Below, in pieces: positions 30,982 to 42,729 of a stretch of 64,000 nt of DNA (position 1 is the first letter of the stretch; every line of letters begins with the position of its first letter). The position numbers and the translations under genes were made by a program. Source of the stretch: Rhipidocladum racemiflorum (taxonomy: Eukaryota > Streptophyta > Magnoliopsida > Poales > Poaceae); NCBI GenBank assembly GCA_036346355.1, contig CM070581.1, positions 47,635,849-47,699,848 of the forward strand. The letters are read 5' to 3'. The notes under the pieces were generated by a model, which worked only from the letters and a program-made list of their open reading frames with translations, was not told the DNA's origin and did no database searches.

Positions 30982-31190
30982 GAATTTTTTTTAAATAATA
31001 CTTTTTTAAACCGAATTGCGTTTTTAATACTCGGAAAAAAAATTACAGAAATAATGCGTGGTCGCCAAATGGTATGGCGAATACCCTATTTTCGCCGAAC
31101 CGTGCGGCGAATACCCTATTTTCGCCGAACCGTGCGGCGAATACCCTATTTTCGCCACACGGTTCGGCGACAATACCCTAACCGCCGCAA
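30982..31190 (+). repeat. Left terminal inverted repeat of the Mutator-like element
   Basis: Matches the reverse complement of 59545-59724 with few differences and shared landmarks TTGCGTTTTTAATACTCGG and AATGCGTGGTCGCC. The inner part is a 30-bp tandem unit GGCGAATACCCTATTTTCGCC + 9 bases, three copies (about 31077-31166). Each contains the quasi-palindrome TTCGCCGAACCGTGCGGCGAA. Confidence 0.93.
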
Positions 31191-31208
31191 TTAAGCTGCT
31201 ACACTGGT

Positions 31209-33013
31209 TGTAGGAACGGATATGGCGACTAGAGGGGGGGGTGAATAGACACCGAATAAAAATTCAACCGACTTTTGCAAATTAACGAATTCAAACCCTC
31301 TTCGCAGCGGAAAGTCCTTCTACTAGTTCAATATGACTTTAATCACCTAGTAGAAGCACCAAAAAGAACCTACACAAAGCCTTAATCAAGGAACCAAAAT
31401 TTTTCCAAAAATTTCAGTCTCGGGCGGCACTACCGCGCTCTGGGGGCGGTACTACCGCAGGTCACGTGAACAGCAAAAATCAGCACGATTTCAAAAACGA
31501 AAAACATGCATAACTTTTGATCCGTTGATCCAATTGATCCCAAATTTTGAACGTAGTTTCCTTAGACTATCTAGGTTCTAACCCAATCAAAGATTAAAGA
31601 AATTGGATGCAAAAAGATCACGAATTTCAGTTTGATCTACTAAGAGGTAAGAACCGAGCAAAACCCTAAAAACTGAAAATTCGATCAAACGGACCAATAG
31701 AAAGGATCCAAATCAATCACGTGATGATCCTTGATGTTCTAGCAATCTAATTCAGGAATCACTTGGGCTAGAACAACTCAAATCACAAGATTGAAAGAAA
31801 CAACCAAAAGCAAGAAAGAAAATCACGAGCAAACATGAATTGACATCGGAGATTGCCCAAAGTTTGATCCTTTACTCCTTTTGATGGATTACACAACCCT
31901 TCATAGAAGGAGGACAGCACCAAACCCTAACTCCTCAAAAGTTAGAACCCTAAAAACTTTCTCTCTTATCAAAACCCTAAAAACCCTTAGGTTCTAAACC
32001 CCTAGAACCTATTTATATAAGAATGGCATACCCCACCAGCCTTGACCACATTACAAGGCCAACACACATCCGACTCGAGTCCGACTCGAGTCCAACACAC
32101 ACCCGACTCAACCGTCCAAGTCTTTATGCATCCGAACTCCTGTCGGACCACCTAGCTTGCGACCCGCATTGAATCGTCTCAACTCCATTCATTGATCATG
32201 CACCTTGATCCTCTTCAATGCATCCTCACGACATCATTACCGTCACGGACCTCACCTCCTCCCTGAGCCTAGTCCTGGTCGTCGCTGACCTACATCGAAC
32301 CTGATCCTGCACATCAATAAACGAAAAAAAAACTTTTCTGAGCACAAGTCTTTCTCACTTGACTCACATTATCTCAAAAACATCATGATGCATCACATAT
32401 GTTCATACCCTAACATTATGCATGCATCAAATAATCAAAACCAACAAATTCATCAAAACTCGACAAAACCGGCACTACCGCTTTTACACTTGCGATCACC
32501 GCCCACCGGTCTTGCCACCGGCAGCGATCTGCATTTTAGCCGTCGGTACTGCCGGCCACCTGATACTTAGCCAAAATTCCAGACATCAACTTTTTGCACC
32601 TCTCTGGAAAAAAGCATCCGCTCTCACTAGCGGTACTACCGCTCATCCGGCACTACCGGACTCTAACCTCCGGTACTGCCGCTCCTCCGGCACTACCGGG
32701 ATTTCAACTCCGGTACTGCCACTCAACTGGGACTTAGCCAAAATTCCAAAGATCAACTTTTTGCACCTTTCTGGAAAAAAGCATCCGCTCTCACTAGCGG
32801 TACTACCGCTCATCCGGCACTACCGGACTCTAACCTCCGGTACTGCCGCTCCTCCGGCACTACCGGGATTTCAACTCCGGTACTGCCGCTTTCACATTTT
32901 CATCAACCAAAACTTATAAACTCAGTTTCAAATCAACATTTACTTAGCACCAAAAACTTTCCTTTGTCAATAACTTATCATAAACCAATGGGAGCACCAC
33001 ACATGGTCACTCA
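31209..33013 (-). repeat. 3' LTR (element sense) of the SIRE-type element
   Basis: TGTAGGAACGG...GGTCACTCA. A minus-strand TATATAAATAGG near 32013 is the promoter TATA. Two near-identical ~177-bp blocks (about 32571-32747 and 32748-32900) are filled with CGGYACTRCCG words; two more lie at about 31427 and 31445. Confidence 0.93.
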
Positions 33014-33024
33014 ATCTCCCCCTT
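33014..33024 (-). promoter_or_regulatory. Polypurine tract of the SIRE-type element
   Basis: The minus strand reads AAGGGGGAGAT immediately before the 3' LTR. Confidence 0.85.
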
Positions 33025-34129
33025 GATGAGTATATTGACAATCTTCGCACAAATTATAAGTTTTGTCGAAAAGTGAAAGCAAAAACAGTAATAGCCACAA
33101 TAGAAAGAGCAATTGTTCATCAAAGGCTATTACACAATACAAAGATCAACAGAAAGACTCCTCTTTTCCCTTTTCAAACTTTCTCCCCCTGTCAGTATTT
33201 CTCCCCCTTTGGCAAAATAATCATCAAGGCTCCCTTTGAATGTATGCAAAAATATGAATGCAAAGCTAGCAAGCTTTAAAGATTATCTAAGATGTATAAT
33301 CAAATTAACACATTATCGCGCATTGATTCACCTCACATATCATGCTTCATAGCCAATTAAAGGAACTGGTTTTGAATACAAAGACTCTAATCAAACAATA
33401 GTTTAGACACAAGCAAATTAGAACAGAAAAGTAGAGTGTCATAAACTTATCTTGGCCAAATTTTTTTTTATAAAGAGCACTTAGAGAACCCAAACTCACT
33501 AATGTTTATCCAAAGCATTTGAACTTGTATATATTTTTTTTAGTCCCCTTGTTGAATCATAACCAACTAGCTTCACAATTCCATAAAAATTTCAAAGAAT
33601 AGCATTATGACCACTTGTAGTTTCTTCTTTTGCATAAAAACAAGGGATGACAAGTAACTGCACACTAGCCCATACTTGTGCATGGGTAGGTAGTTCTTTC
33701 TTGTATCTTATCAAAATAAATCCCTGACAAGTGACTTCACATTGTACTAAACTTGTGTTTAGACAAGTAGCCTTCTCTTGCATCTTGTCATATGATTCTA
33801 CATGAAACTTAACAAGTTATGCAAAGGACTCATAATGATCATTTGAGTTACTGCAAAGGCTCACAGAAGCTTCAAAATAAAACACTAGCCGTTAAGTAGA
33901 TGATACAAGACTTGTAAATCTAGTTTCACAGGTGTAAAAACCATAATAGATTAGTGACAAAGTATTCTTTACTAGCATCCCAAAATGAACTATTTCAGCT
34001 TTTCAGTGTGGGGTTTGAGTCTGAGAATATCATTAGCATTAACTTGACTATATAAACAAAGATAATCAGCAAAGCTTGAGCTACATGATGCAATTATGAT
34101 ACAAACACAAGTTATGGCAAAACTCCCCC
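33025..34129 (-). other. Non-coding 3' region of the SIRE-type element
   Basis: It lies between the pol stop and the polypurine tract, where SIRE elements may carry an env-like gene. The longest frames are under 70 codons and unremarkable. No protein is recognised. Confidence 0.6.
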
Positions 34130-36015
34130 TCAAACCAACCCATAGGGAAAAATGACCCCTAGTTCACCGCGCAAAAATGCAAATCGTGAAGAATCAAGCG
34201 GTTTAGTGAAAATATCAGCAAGTTGATGATTGGTATCCACAAATTGAAGTTCAATAGCACCTTTTTCAACATGATCTCGAAGAAAATGATAACAAATGTC
34301 AATGTGTTTAGTCCTTGAATGTTGAACCGGATTTTTAGCAATATTGATTGCACTAGTATTGTCACAAAAAAATGGAACACTATCAAAATTAATGCCATAA
34401 TCTTTAAGTGTAGAAGTGATCCAAAGAATCTATGAGCAACAACTAGCAGCAGCAACATATTCTGCTTCAAAGATGGATCGAGCAACAGAGGATTTGTTTC
34501 CTTGAAGACCATGAGACAAGCGAAGTGCCAAGAAAATGACATGTGCCAGAAGTACTTTTTCTATCAACTCTACACCCCGCAAAATCAGCATCAGAATACC
34601 CTTGGAGTGTAAGCAAAGATGAACATGAATACTAAATACCAAATTCAAGAGTGGAACGCAAGTACCTGAAAATTCTTTTAATCGCTTGCCGATGTGATTC
34701 TCGAGGAGAAGCTTGAAAGCAAGCACACAAGCACACAGCAAAATGAATGTCTGGTCTTGAAGCAGTCAAGTATAAAAGCGATCCAATCATGCTTCGACTC
34801 TTTTTGATCTACTTCAGCACCGTTTTCATCGGGATCCAAAATTGTTGTGGTGCTCATAGGCGTAGACACTGATTTTCCTTCTCCCATGTCAAATTTTTTC
34901 AGTAGCTCCTTTGTGTATTTTGATTGGTGCAAAAATGTTCCTTCTTTCATTTGCTTGATTTGAAATCCAAGAAAGTATGTCAATTCTCCCATCATGCTCA
35001 TCTCGAATTCCCTGGACATCAACTCAGAAAAATGCGAAACAAGGGAGTGGGACGAACCTCCAAAGATTATATCGTCCACATAAATTTGCACCAATAAGAA
35101 TTGATCATTGGAATGCTGAACAAACAATGTTTTATCCACTTTTCCCGTTTCAAAATTATGTTGAAGTAAAAACCCTTTTAATCTATCATACCATGCACGT
35201 GGAGCTTGCTTTAGACCATAAAGAGCTTTTGACAGATAATACACATGATTAGGAAATTTAGCATTTTCAAATCCAGGGGGTTGTTTTACATAAACATCTT
35301 CTTCAATGAAACCATTCAGAAAGGCACTTTTCACATCCATTTGATAAAGTTTAAAACCTTTTGATGCAGCAAATGCCAAAAGAATGCGAATAGCTTCTAA
35401 ACGAGCAACAACAGGAGCAAAAGTTTCATCGAAATCAATACCTTCATGTTGTGAGAACCCCTGAGCTACAAGTCTAGCCTTGTTTCTAACAATTGTTCCA
35501 TCCTCATTTAATTTGTTCTTGAAAACCCATCTAGTTCCAATTACATTTTGATCTATAGGAAGTTCAACTAAAAACCAAACTTTATTACGTTCAAAATTTT
35601 CTAACTCTTCATGCATTGCATTAACCCAAGAACTATCAGATAAAGCATGGGATATATTCTTAGGTTCAAAATTTGCAACAAAGGCAGAATGTAAGCATAA
35701 GAGAGTTTGAGAAGAACTAGAGCGAGTAACCCGTTCATGAAGATCTCCAATCATTAGCTCACGGGGATGATTTTTCACAATCTGTTGGGGAGGTCCCGAG
35801 GATGCTCCAATAGTGACCTCTATCTCAGAGAAACTGAGACAGACCAGAGTCACCTGAAGCGGGAGAATCATCTGTAGGAGTGGATGTAGGAACCATGTCA
35901 TCATTATCTTCATCAACTTCCTCAAATCTTTTGTCCAAGAAGATTGATTACGAGTCCTCCTGTGAACCTGAAATGTCGTGTCTAGCACCAGGGCTAGCCT
36001 CATCAAAAGTAACAT
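34130..36015 (-). pseudogene. Copia reverse transcriptase and RNase H
   Basis: Frame 34678-36015 contains ELENFERNKVWFLVELP, VIGTRWVFKNKLNEDG, NKARLVAQGFSQHEGIDF, MDVKSAFLNGFIEEDVYV, YGLKQAPRAWYDRL and the catalytic YVDD in LVQIYVDDIIFGG. After a frameshift near 34790, RNase H has EAEYVAAASCC and, in a further frame, CDNTSAINIAKNPVQHSRTK and QLADIFTKPLD, the usual copia C-terminus, ending with a TGA near 34130. The active-site residues are present. The first ~150 residues (35550-36015) are a linker from integrase. Confidence 0.92.
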
Positions 36016-37157
36016 CGCATGTCTCTACCATTTTGTTAGTCGATAAATCAAGCACACGATATCCACGGGAGTGTAAAGGGTATCCAAGAAATATGCCATA
36101 TGTACTACGAGCTTCAAATTTATCAAGATTTCCATGTTTAAGAATAAAACATTTGCAACCAAATACTCGTAGATGTGAAACAGTTGGCTTACGTCCAAAC
36201 CTCAATTCATATGAAGTTTTACCAATTAACGATCTGAGATATACCCTATTTGAAATATAGCAAGCAGAAGAGATTGCCTCAGCCCAAAATTTCCTTGGTG
36301 TGCTATATTCATCTAGCATTGTTCTAGCCATTTGAATCAATGTTCTATTCTTTCTCTCTACAATACCATTCTGTGATGGAACATACGGTGAAGAAAACTG
36401 ATGTTCAATTCCATTAGTTTCACAAAAGGATTCAAAGCGAGAATTCTTAAATTCAGTTCCATTATCAGTCCTTATGGCTTTCAATTGATTAGGTAAATCA
36501 TTTTGCAATCGTTTGATGAAAACATGAAAGAGTCCAAATATCTCATCTTTGGTTGAAAGAAAATACACCCATGAGTATCTAGAATAATCATCAACAATTA
36601 CGAATATACCATTTACCTCCGGTGATTGAACTCTTGAAGGCACTCTTGTATCCATATGAATCAATTGACCAGGGCGGTTGTCATAACAATGGTAACAGGA
36701 GCATGAGAAGCTCCAACCATCTTGCCATGACGACAGGAGCACACACTATGTCATTGCATGATTTAAGTTTAGGCAACCCACGAATCAAATCTAGACCACT
36801 CAATCTAGACAAAAGATCAAAACCCATGTGGCCTAGTCGACGATGCCGTAAATAAAGATCTCTAGACTCGGAAGCAACAAAACAATGCATACCGGTTGAG
36901 TTACCAAAGTTTGCCTTGAAAATTTTACCAAGTCTAGTCATCTCAAAGATTAAATTTCCATTGACATCAAGAACTCTACAAGCATTTGGTTTAAAGCTTA
37001 CTTCCAAATTCTCATCAAGCATTTGTGATACAAGCAAATTGAATTTTAATCTTGTGACCAATGAAACATCTTTAAGAGTAAAGTGGTCATTTACCTTTCT
37101 TGTACCTTTTGCAATCACATCGTCCATTGATAGCATCTCCAAAAGTAATCTCTTCAT
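35948..37157 (-). pseudogene. Copia protease end and integrase
   Basis: Frame 36681-37157 has KFNLLVSQMLDENLEVSF, then the pre-integrase zinc domain (LRHRRLGHMGFDLLSRL ... CNDIVCAPV). Frame 35948-36742 has the core: IFVIVDDYSRYSWVYFL, Asp in RTDNGTEF, Glu in NGIVERKNRTLIQMAR, then KTSYELRFGRKP and LRVFGCKCFILK. The protease active site should lie near 37160-37330 and is not seen clearly. The frames are separated by one shift near 36700. Confidence 0.88.
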
Positions 37158-37334
37158 TTCCGGATGCCCTTGTAAGCGAGAGAACCAATTTGAGTTTCAG
37201 TCATGTGTTGACAACATCCAGAATCTACAATCCACATGTTCTCCTTTCTTGCATGCACCACCTACATACCACAAGTAGAAAACATCGAGGACTCGATCTT
37301 GGGGTTAGTCAAATGAGATTTAGGTATCCAAAGA

Positions 37335-38561
37335 TCAATCACTTTCGATGAGTAGGTGATCGAACGACAACTGTGAATGCAAAGAAGTAGTATTCTGAAA
37401 AATCCTATTTGCTCTCACAAATCTTGTCTTAAAATTGTTTCTAAAGCCAGTTGAATCAAAACAATCATCATATCTATGATAGGGAGTGAAAGACACTCTC
37501 TCATTATATCCCAAGCCTGCTCTCTTTTTGTCATATGATCTCAAATCCCCATTGCCAAATCTATGGTTCTCCAACTTGGATTTTTCAACAAACTTAATTT
37601 CACTAATCATTTTTGATTCTCTCATTCTTTTATTTCTCTCATCCTTAGCCTTTCTATAGCAAAATCTCACTAGATGACCATCCTTATGACAAAAGGAACA
37701 ATTATATTTGATTCGAGAGGTACTGGCATCTAATGTTTGAGTTGTTGAGATTTTTCCAGAAAAATCAATATAACCAGCAGATTTAAACTTTGATTCAATT
37801 CGTTTAGGAGGAAGAACTTCAATTTTACCAACGCCAAGTGTTTTCACAACCACAGGTGGATTAGTCTTTAAATCATTGACATGATCAAATCCAATTCCAC
37901 TATTTTTCACACTCACTTTAGATTGATCAAGAATCATATTCAACTTCTTTTTACCACCTGCAAATCTCTCCAGCATTGATTTCAAATAACCATTCTCTTT
38001 AGATAAAACTTGGCAATTCTGACATGAATCAATTGAAGGAATAATAGCTTTTCCTTTGTCTTGAATGGCTCTATCTCTATCTAAAATAGCTCTCTCAGAA
38101 TTATTCTTCTCAAAAGCAACATCTTTTTTCAGAATTTCACACTTCATGCATTTACTAGAAGCAAAAGTAGAATGAGTCTTTATAGCAGGAAGTGTAACAT
38201 GCATCTTTTCCAAATTTTCCCTAGTGACAAACAGTTCTTGTAAAACAAATGAATGCATTATAGAACCAAAAGCTAGAGTTTGCTTGAAATCATCAATCTT
38301 ATCTTTTAGCACATTTAGCTCTTTTATTTTACAAGAATGAGTGACTCTAAGTGATTCTAATTCGCATTGAAATCCTAAACAATCATCACATGCATCATTG
38401 TTGGAACTTAAATTTCTAAGCTTAGAATTTTCAGTTTTCAGCATATACAAATCATTCTCTAAATCTTTATTCTTATGCTTAGATTTCTTCAATGACTTTC
38501 TCATGATGACTAAAACTTCACAAAGTTCATTATAGGAAGGCATTACCTCATCGAGAATCAC
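37335..38561 (-). CDS. SIRE Gag C-terminal coiled-coil and zinc-knuckle region
   Basis: A 408-codon frame without stops. The N-terminal half is a charged coiled coil (KKSKHKNKDLENDLYMLK, then LKDKIDDFKQTL). The C-terminal half has a CX2CX4HX4C-type knuckle CSFCHKDGHLVRFC. Long coiled-coil regions between Gag and protease are usual in SIRE. The upstream frame 38562-39191 ends right before it with a stop, so it was probably continuous. It is no longer in frame with protease. Confidence 0.7.
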   Translation of the reverse strand: MILDEVMPSYNELCEVLVIMRKSLKKSKHKNKDLENDLYMLKTENSKLRNLSSNNDACDDCLGFQCELESLRVTHSCKIKELNVLKDKIDDFKQTLAFGSIMHSFVLQELFVTRENLEKMHVTLPAIKTHSTFASSKCMKCEILKKDVAFEKNNSERAILDRDRAIQDKGKAIIPSIDSCQNCQVLSKENGYLKSMLERFAGGKKKLNMILDQSKVSVKNSGIGFDHVNDLKTNPPVVVKTLGVGKIEVLPPKRIESKFKSAGYIDFSGKISTTQTLDASTSRIKYNCSFCHKDGHLVRFCYRKAKDERNKRMRESKMISEIKFVEKSKLENHRFGNGDLRSYDKKRAGLGYNERVSFTPYHRYDDCFDSTGFRNNFKTRFVRANRIFQNTTSLHSQLSFDHLLIESD

Positions 38562-39699
38562 TCACCGAGTCGTTATCGCTGAATCATCACTAGAGTTGCC
38601 TTTGGCCATGAAACACAATGCAATCAAGTCCTTTCCATCCGACTTTCCTTGTTGTTTGTTCTCATTGTCATCATCAGTTGAGTCATCAATGTCACTTAGG
38701 TCTAAGTGATCAATTGCAGCAAAGACTTTATTTAGCATCTTCTTTGTTCTTTGTCTAGTCTTGTCTTTGCCTTCCTTTGAGCGGAAAATCTTGGAAGTGG
38801 CATTCAGCTCCTTTTGCTCCTTATCCTTGTTCTTGAAACAATTTGCACGAATGTGACCAGTCTTACCACAATTGTAACAAGTGACAGGAGCTCCTCTCCT
38901 TTCCCTTGATCTCATATAAGCTGCATTTATACGCTTTGAAAGGAGGGCAAGAGTATCTTCTGGAATTTGATCTAGCTGTTCATCACTCAAGGCACTCAAA
39001 GAAGCAAAAGAATATGATGATGATGAACCAGTTGCATTATCAATAGCAGAAGAGTTAGCATTTAAAGCCATAGAGCCACCATTGGACATTTTTGAGACAA
39101 CATCAATTTCAAAAGTTTTAAGACTAGAATAAAGCTTGTCCAATGTCATCTCGCTCATCTTATGTGCCTCACGAACAGCAGTAACTTTCATTTGCCAAAC
39201 ACTGAGATCAAGTGAAGATAAAAAGTGTCTAGCATTTTCAGAATCAGAATACTTAATCTCCCTTTGCTATAAGGTTGTTCAAGATTCTATTAAAGCGAGC
39301 AAAACTATCATCTAGAGATTCACCAGAACGCATCTCAAATTTGGTGTATTCTTTCTTAAATTGATCCTGGCGAGCCTCTTTAACAGAATCAGTACCCTCA
39401 TGATAATCTTGCAAAGACTTCCAAATGCTATGAGCAGTAAGTAGATGACAAACACGATCAAACTCTTTCCTAGCAAGTCCTTGAAGCAAAATATTCCTAG
39501 CTCTGTTGTTATTCTCAACATCTTTTTCAAACTCAGGATTATCAATAACATCATTACCAGGAAGATCATAAGGATTTTTTACCTTTCGCCAAATTGCATT
39601 ACCTTGTGCCTGTAGATAAGCAGTCATTCGAATCTTCCAATGAGGGAAGTCCGTACCGTCGAAGATGGGAGGCTTTGTTGAGAACTTTTCCGTCGCCAT
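38562..39699 (-). pseudogene. gag: Copia Gag N-terminal and nucleocapsid region
   Basis: ATG 39699 (MATEKFSTKPPIFDGTDFPH) starts a copia Gag of the UBN2 type with WKIRMTAYLQAQG, IWKSLQDYHEG and SLDDSFARFNRILNNL. After a frameshift at about 39200-39253 the frame 38562-39191 carries HKMSEMTLDKLYSSLKTFEID and the knuckle CYNCGKTGHIRANC, then a Lys- and Asp-rich stretch. The ATG is 26 nt from the primer site and LTR, as usual. Confidence 0.9.
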
Positions 39700-39709
39700 G
39701 GTTTACCAA

Positions 39710-39725
39710 CCTTGCTCTGATACCA
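39710..39725 (-). promoter_or_regulatory. Primer-binding site (Met-tRNA type) of the SIRE-type element
   Basis: The minus strand reads TGGTATCAGAGCAAGG, 2 nt after the 5' LTR. Confidence 0.92.
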
Positions 39726-39727
39726 CT

Positions 39728-41528
39728 TGTAGGAACGGATATGGCGACTAGAGGGGTGTGATTTGACGCCTAATAAAAATTCAACCGACTTTTGCAAATT
39801 AACGAATTCAAACCCTCTTCGCAGCGGAAAGTCCTTCTACTAGTTCAATATGACTTTAATCACCTAGTAGAAGCACCAAAAAGAACCTACACAAAGCCTT
39901 AATCAAGGAACCAAAATTTTTCCAAAAATTTCAGTCTCGGGCGGCACTACCGCGCTCTGGGGGCGGTACTACCGCAGGTCACGTGAACAGTAAAAATCAG
40001 CACGATTTCAAAAACGAAAAACATGCATAACTTTTGATCCGTTGATCCAATTGATCCCAAATTTTGAACGTAGTTTCCTTAGACTATCTAGGTTCTAACC
40101 CAATCAAAGATTAAAGAAATTGGATGCAAAAAGATCACGAATTTCAGTTTGATCTACTAAGAGGTAAGAACCGAGCAAAACCCTAAAAACTGAAAATTCG
40201 ATCAAACGAACCAATATAAAGGATCCAAATCAATCACGTGATGATCCTTGATGTTCTAGCAATCTAATTCAAGAATCACTTGGGCTAGAACAACTCAAAT
40301 CACAAGATTGAAAGAAACAACCAAAAGCAAGAAAGAAAATCACGAGCAAACATGAATTGACATCGGAGATTGCCCAAAGTTTGATCCTTTACTCCTTTTG
40401 ATGGATTACACAACCCTTCATAGAAGGAGGACAGCACCAAACCCTAACTCCTCAAAAGTTAGAACCCTAAAAACTTTCTCTCTTATCAAAACCCTAAAAA
40501 CCCTTAGGTTCTAAACCCCTAGAACCTCTTTATATAAGAATGGCATACCCCACCAGCCTTGACCACATTACAAGGCCAACACACATCCGACTCGAGTCCG
40601 ACTCGAGTCCAACACACACCCGACTCAACCGTCCAAGTCTTTATGCATCCGAACTCCTGTCGGACCACCTAGCTTGCGACCTGCATTGAATCGTCTCAAC
40701 TCCATTCATTGATCATGCACCTTGATCCTCTTCAATGCATCCTCACGACATCATTACCATCACGGACCTCACCTCCTCCCTGAGCCTAGTCCTGGTCGTC
40801 GTTGACCTACATCGAACCTGATCCTGCACATCAATAAACGAAAAAAAAACTTTTCCGAGCACAAGTCTTTCTCACTTGACTCACATTATCTCAAAAACAT
40901 CATGATGCATCACATATGTTCGTACCCTAACATTATGCATGCATCAAATAATCAAAACCAACAAATTCATCAAAACTCGACAAAACCGGCACTACCGCTT
41001 TTACACTTGCGATCTGCTTCACCGGTCTCGCCGCTCACCGGCGATCTGCATTTTAGCCGTCGGTACTGCCGGCCACCTGATACTTAGCCAAAATTCCAGA
41101 CATCAACTTTTTGCACCTCTCTGGAAAAAAGCATCCGCTCTCACTAGCGGTACTACCGCTCATCCGGCACTACCGGACTCTAACCTCCGGTACTGCCGCT
41201 CCTCCGGCACTACCGGGATTTCAACTCCGGTACTGCCGCTCAACTGGGACTTAGCCAAAATTCCAAAGATCAACTTTTTGCACCTTTCTGGAAAAAAGCA
41301 TCCGCTCTCACTAGCGGTACTACCGCTCATCCGGCACTACCGGACTCTAACCTCTGGTACTGCCGCTCCTCCGGCACTACCGGGATTTCAACTCCGGTAC
41401 TGCCGCTTTCACATTTTCATCAACCAAAACTTATAAACTCAGTTTCAAATCAACATTTACTCAGCACCAAAAACTTTCCTTTGTCAATAACATCATAAAC
41501 CAATGGGAGCCCCACACATGGTCACTCA
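39728..41528 (-). repeat. 5' LTR (element sense) of the SIRE-type element
   Basis: Near-identical to 31209-33013. The minus-strand promoter TATA (TATATAAAGAGG) lies near 40528-40539. Most of the visible divergence is in a GC-rich spot at about 41010-41050 (32490-32530 in the other copy). Confidence 0.93.
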
Positions 41529-41700
41529 CGGGTATCAAGGATATTTTCGCCAAATGGTATGGCGAAGACCTATTTTCGCCAAATGGTACGGCGAAGACCC
41601 TATTTTCGCCATACCATTTGGCGAAAATAGGTCTTCGCCAAATGGTGCGTTGAAATTTTCTCGGTAAAAAAAATGCCCCGAGATCGATCGATCGATCTGC
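41529..41700. repeat. Inverted-repeat array of the Mutator-like element (left interior)
   Basis: TTTTCGCCAAATGGTATGGCGAAGACC is repeated and then inverted (41545-41645), forming a near-perfect snapback of over 30 bp. The unit is related to those in both TIRs, so this is the continuation of the left end displaced by the copia insertion. Confidence 0.85.
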
Positions 41701-41724
41701 CCCACCATTTCAAAACAACAGAGC

Positions 41725-41925
41725 GCCCGCCGCCGGAAGAGAAGAGGGAGAGGGAGAAGGAGAGGGAGAGGGAGGGGGAGAGGTAGAGGAAGGAGAAGGA
41801 GAGGAAGGAGAGGAAGGAGGAGGAGGAGGAGAAGAAGAAGAAGAAGAAGAAGAGAGAAGAAGAAGAAGAAGAAGAAGAGAGGAGAAGAAGAAGAGGAGGA
41901 GAAGAAGAAAAAAGAGGAGGAGGTA
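41725..41925 (+). repeat. Purine (GA/GAA/GGA) microsatellite tract
   Basis: About 200 bp of almost pure purine on the plus strand, mostly GAG, GGA and GAA triplets. The Leu/Ser-rich minus-strand frames over it are artefacts of the repeat. Confidence 0.92.
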
Positions 41926-41979
41926 ACATCGCAACTTTGTTTAATTTCGTATTTTTCAATATAGAGTGTGATTTAGAGT

Positions 41980-42185
41980 AATGTAATTTAGATTAGCGAT
42001 CTAGAGTAGTGCAATTTAGATTAGCGATCTAGAGTAGCGCAATTTAGAGTAGCGATCTAGAGTAGCTCAATTTAGAGTAGCGATCTAGAGTTGCGCAATT
42101 TAGAGTAGCGATGTAGAGTAGTACAATTTATAGTAGCGATCTAGAGCAGTACAATTTAGAATAGCGATTCTAGTTGTTTAATCTA
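41980..42185 (+). repeat. 28-bp minisatellite
   Basis: The unit GATCTAGAGTAGCGCAATTT + AGAGTAGC is repeated about seven times with few changes, immediately before the transposase tail. Confidence 0.9.
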
Positions 42186-42197
42186 GAGTAGTGAGAA

Positions 42198-42323
42198 GGG
42201 CAGTCTGGTCGTCCACAGACTAGGCGCATTCGCAACGACATGGATGAATCTGAAGTGGGTGGCCCTCTTAGGAGGTGTTCTGAGTGCGGCGAGTATGGCC
42301 ACAAGGCAAACCAGTGCAAGTAG
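42198..42323 (+). pseudogene. Mutator-like transposase, C-terminal tail
   Basis: The frame reads GQSGRPQTRRIRNDMDE, a short acidic part, then RRCSECGEYGHKANQC and a TAG at 42321. A basic GRP-x-RRIR segment followed by a CX2CX4HX4C knuckle is the standard end of plant MULE (MURA) transposases. The upstream catalytic (DDE) and SWIM parts are absent: only repeats separate it from the left TIR. Short length limits confidence, but position, strand and motif agree. Confidence 0.65.
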
Positions 42324-42729
42324 GGTGTAGGATCTAAACGTGGTGGTGGCTATGTATCGAAATATGTAATTGTATGCACGTTGGATGTCTTTTATTGTAA
42401 TATTGACGCGATTGGGTCTTTTATTCATATATGTTGTGTTTGTCACATGTTGTTTACTTTTATTTATGTTCACCCCTTATGTCTTTTATACATATATGTA
42501 TTGTAATATTGACGCGATTGGATGTCTTTTATTCATATATGTTGTGTCTTTTATTCAAATATGTTGTGTCTTTTATTCAAATATGTTGTGTTTCTCACAT
42601 GTTGTGCACTTTTATTTATGTTCAACCTTCATGTCTTTTATTCATAAAAGTTGTGTACTTTTATTCATATATGTCGTGTTTGCCGTACGTTGTGGAGTAT
42701 GATTTATGTTGAAACATTTCTATGTGCAG
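42324..42729 (+). other. T-rich spacer with GTCTTTTATTCATATATGTTGTG repeats
   Basis: Degenerate repeats of TCTTTTATTCATATATGTTG occur about five times between 42385 and 42685. The stretch ends in TTCTATGTGCAG, a splice acceptor for the next exon, so part of it is probably intron. No frame here is convincing. Confidence 0.5.

Larger units (their letters stand above)
31209..41528 (-). mobile_element. SIRE-type Ty1/copia element
   Basis: LTRs 31209-33013 and 39728-41528 (1805 and 1801 bp), flanks CTGGT and CGGGT (4 of 5 match). On the minus strand: Met-tRNA primer site, Gag with zinc knuckle, a long coiled-coil region with a second knuckle, protease, integrase, RT, RNase H, i.e. copia order. 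RT motifs and the large Gag fit SIRE (Maximus). Frameshifts separate the domains. About 1.1 kb after pol has no env-like frame. Confidence 0.85.

Noticed and set aside
32422..32919. A 165-codon frame in the copia LTR (also 40939-41436)
   Set aside because: It is a translation of the CGGYACTRCCG repeats; stops are absent because the repeat lacks them.
33025..34129. Env-like gene expected after SIRE pol
   Set aside because: No long frame, signal peptide or membrane helix on the element strand.
41600..41959. Leu/Ser-rich frames on the minus strand
   Set aside because: They are translations of the purine microsatellite.
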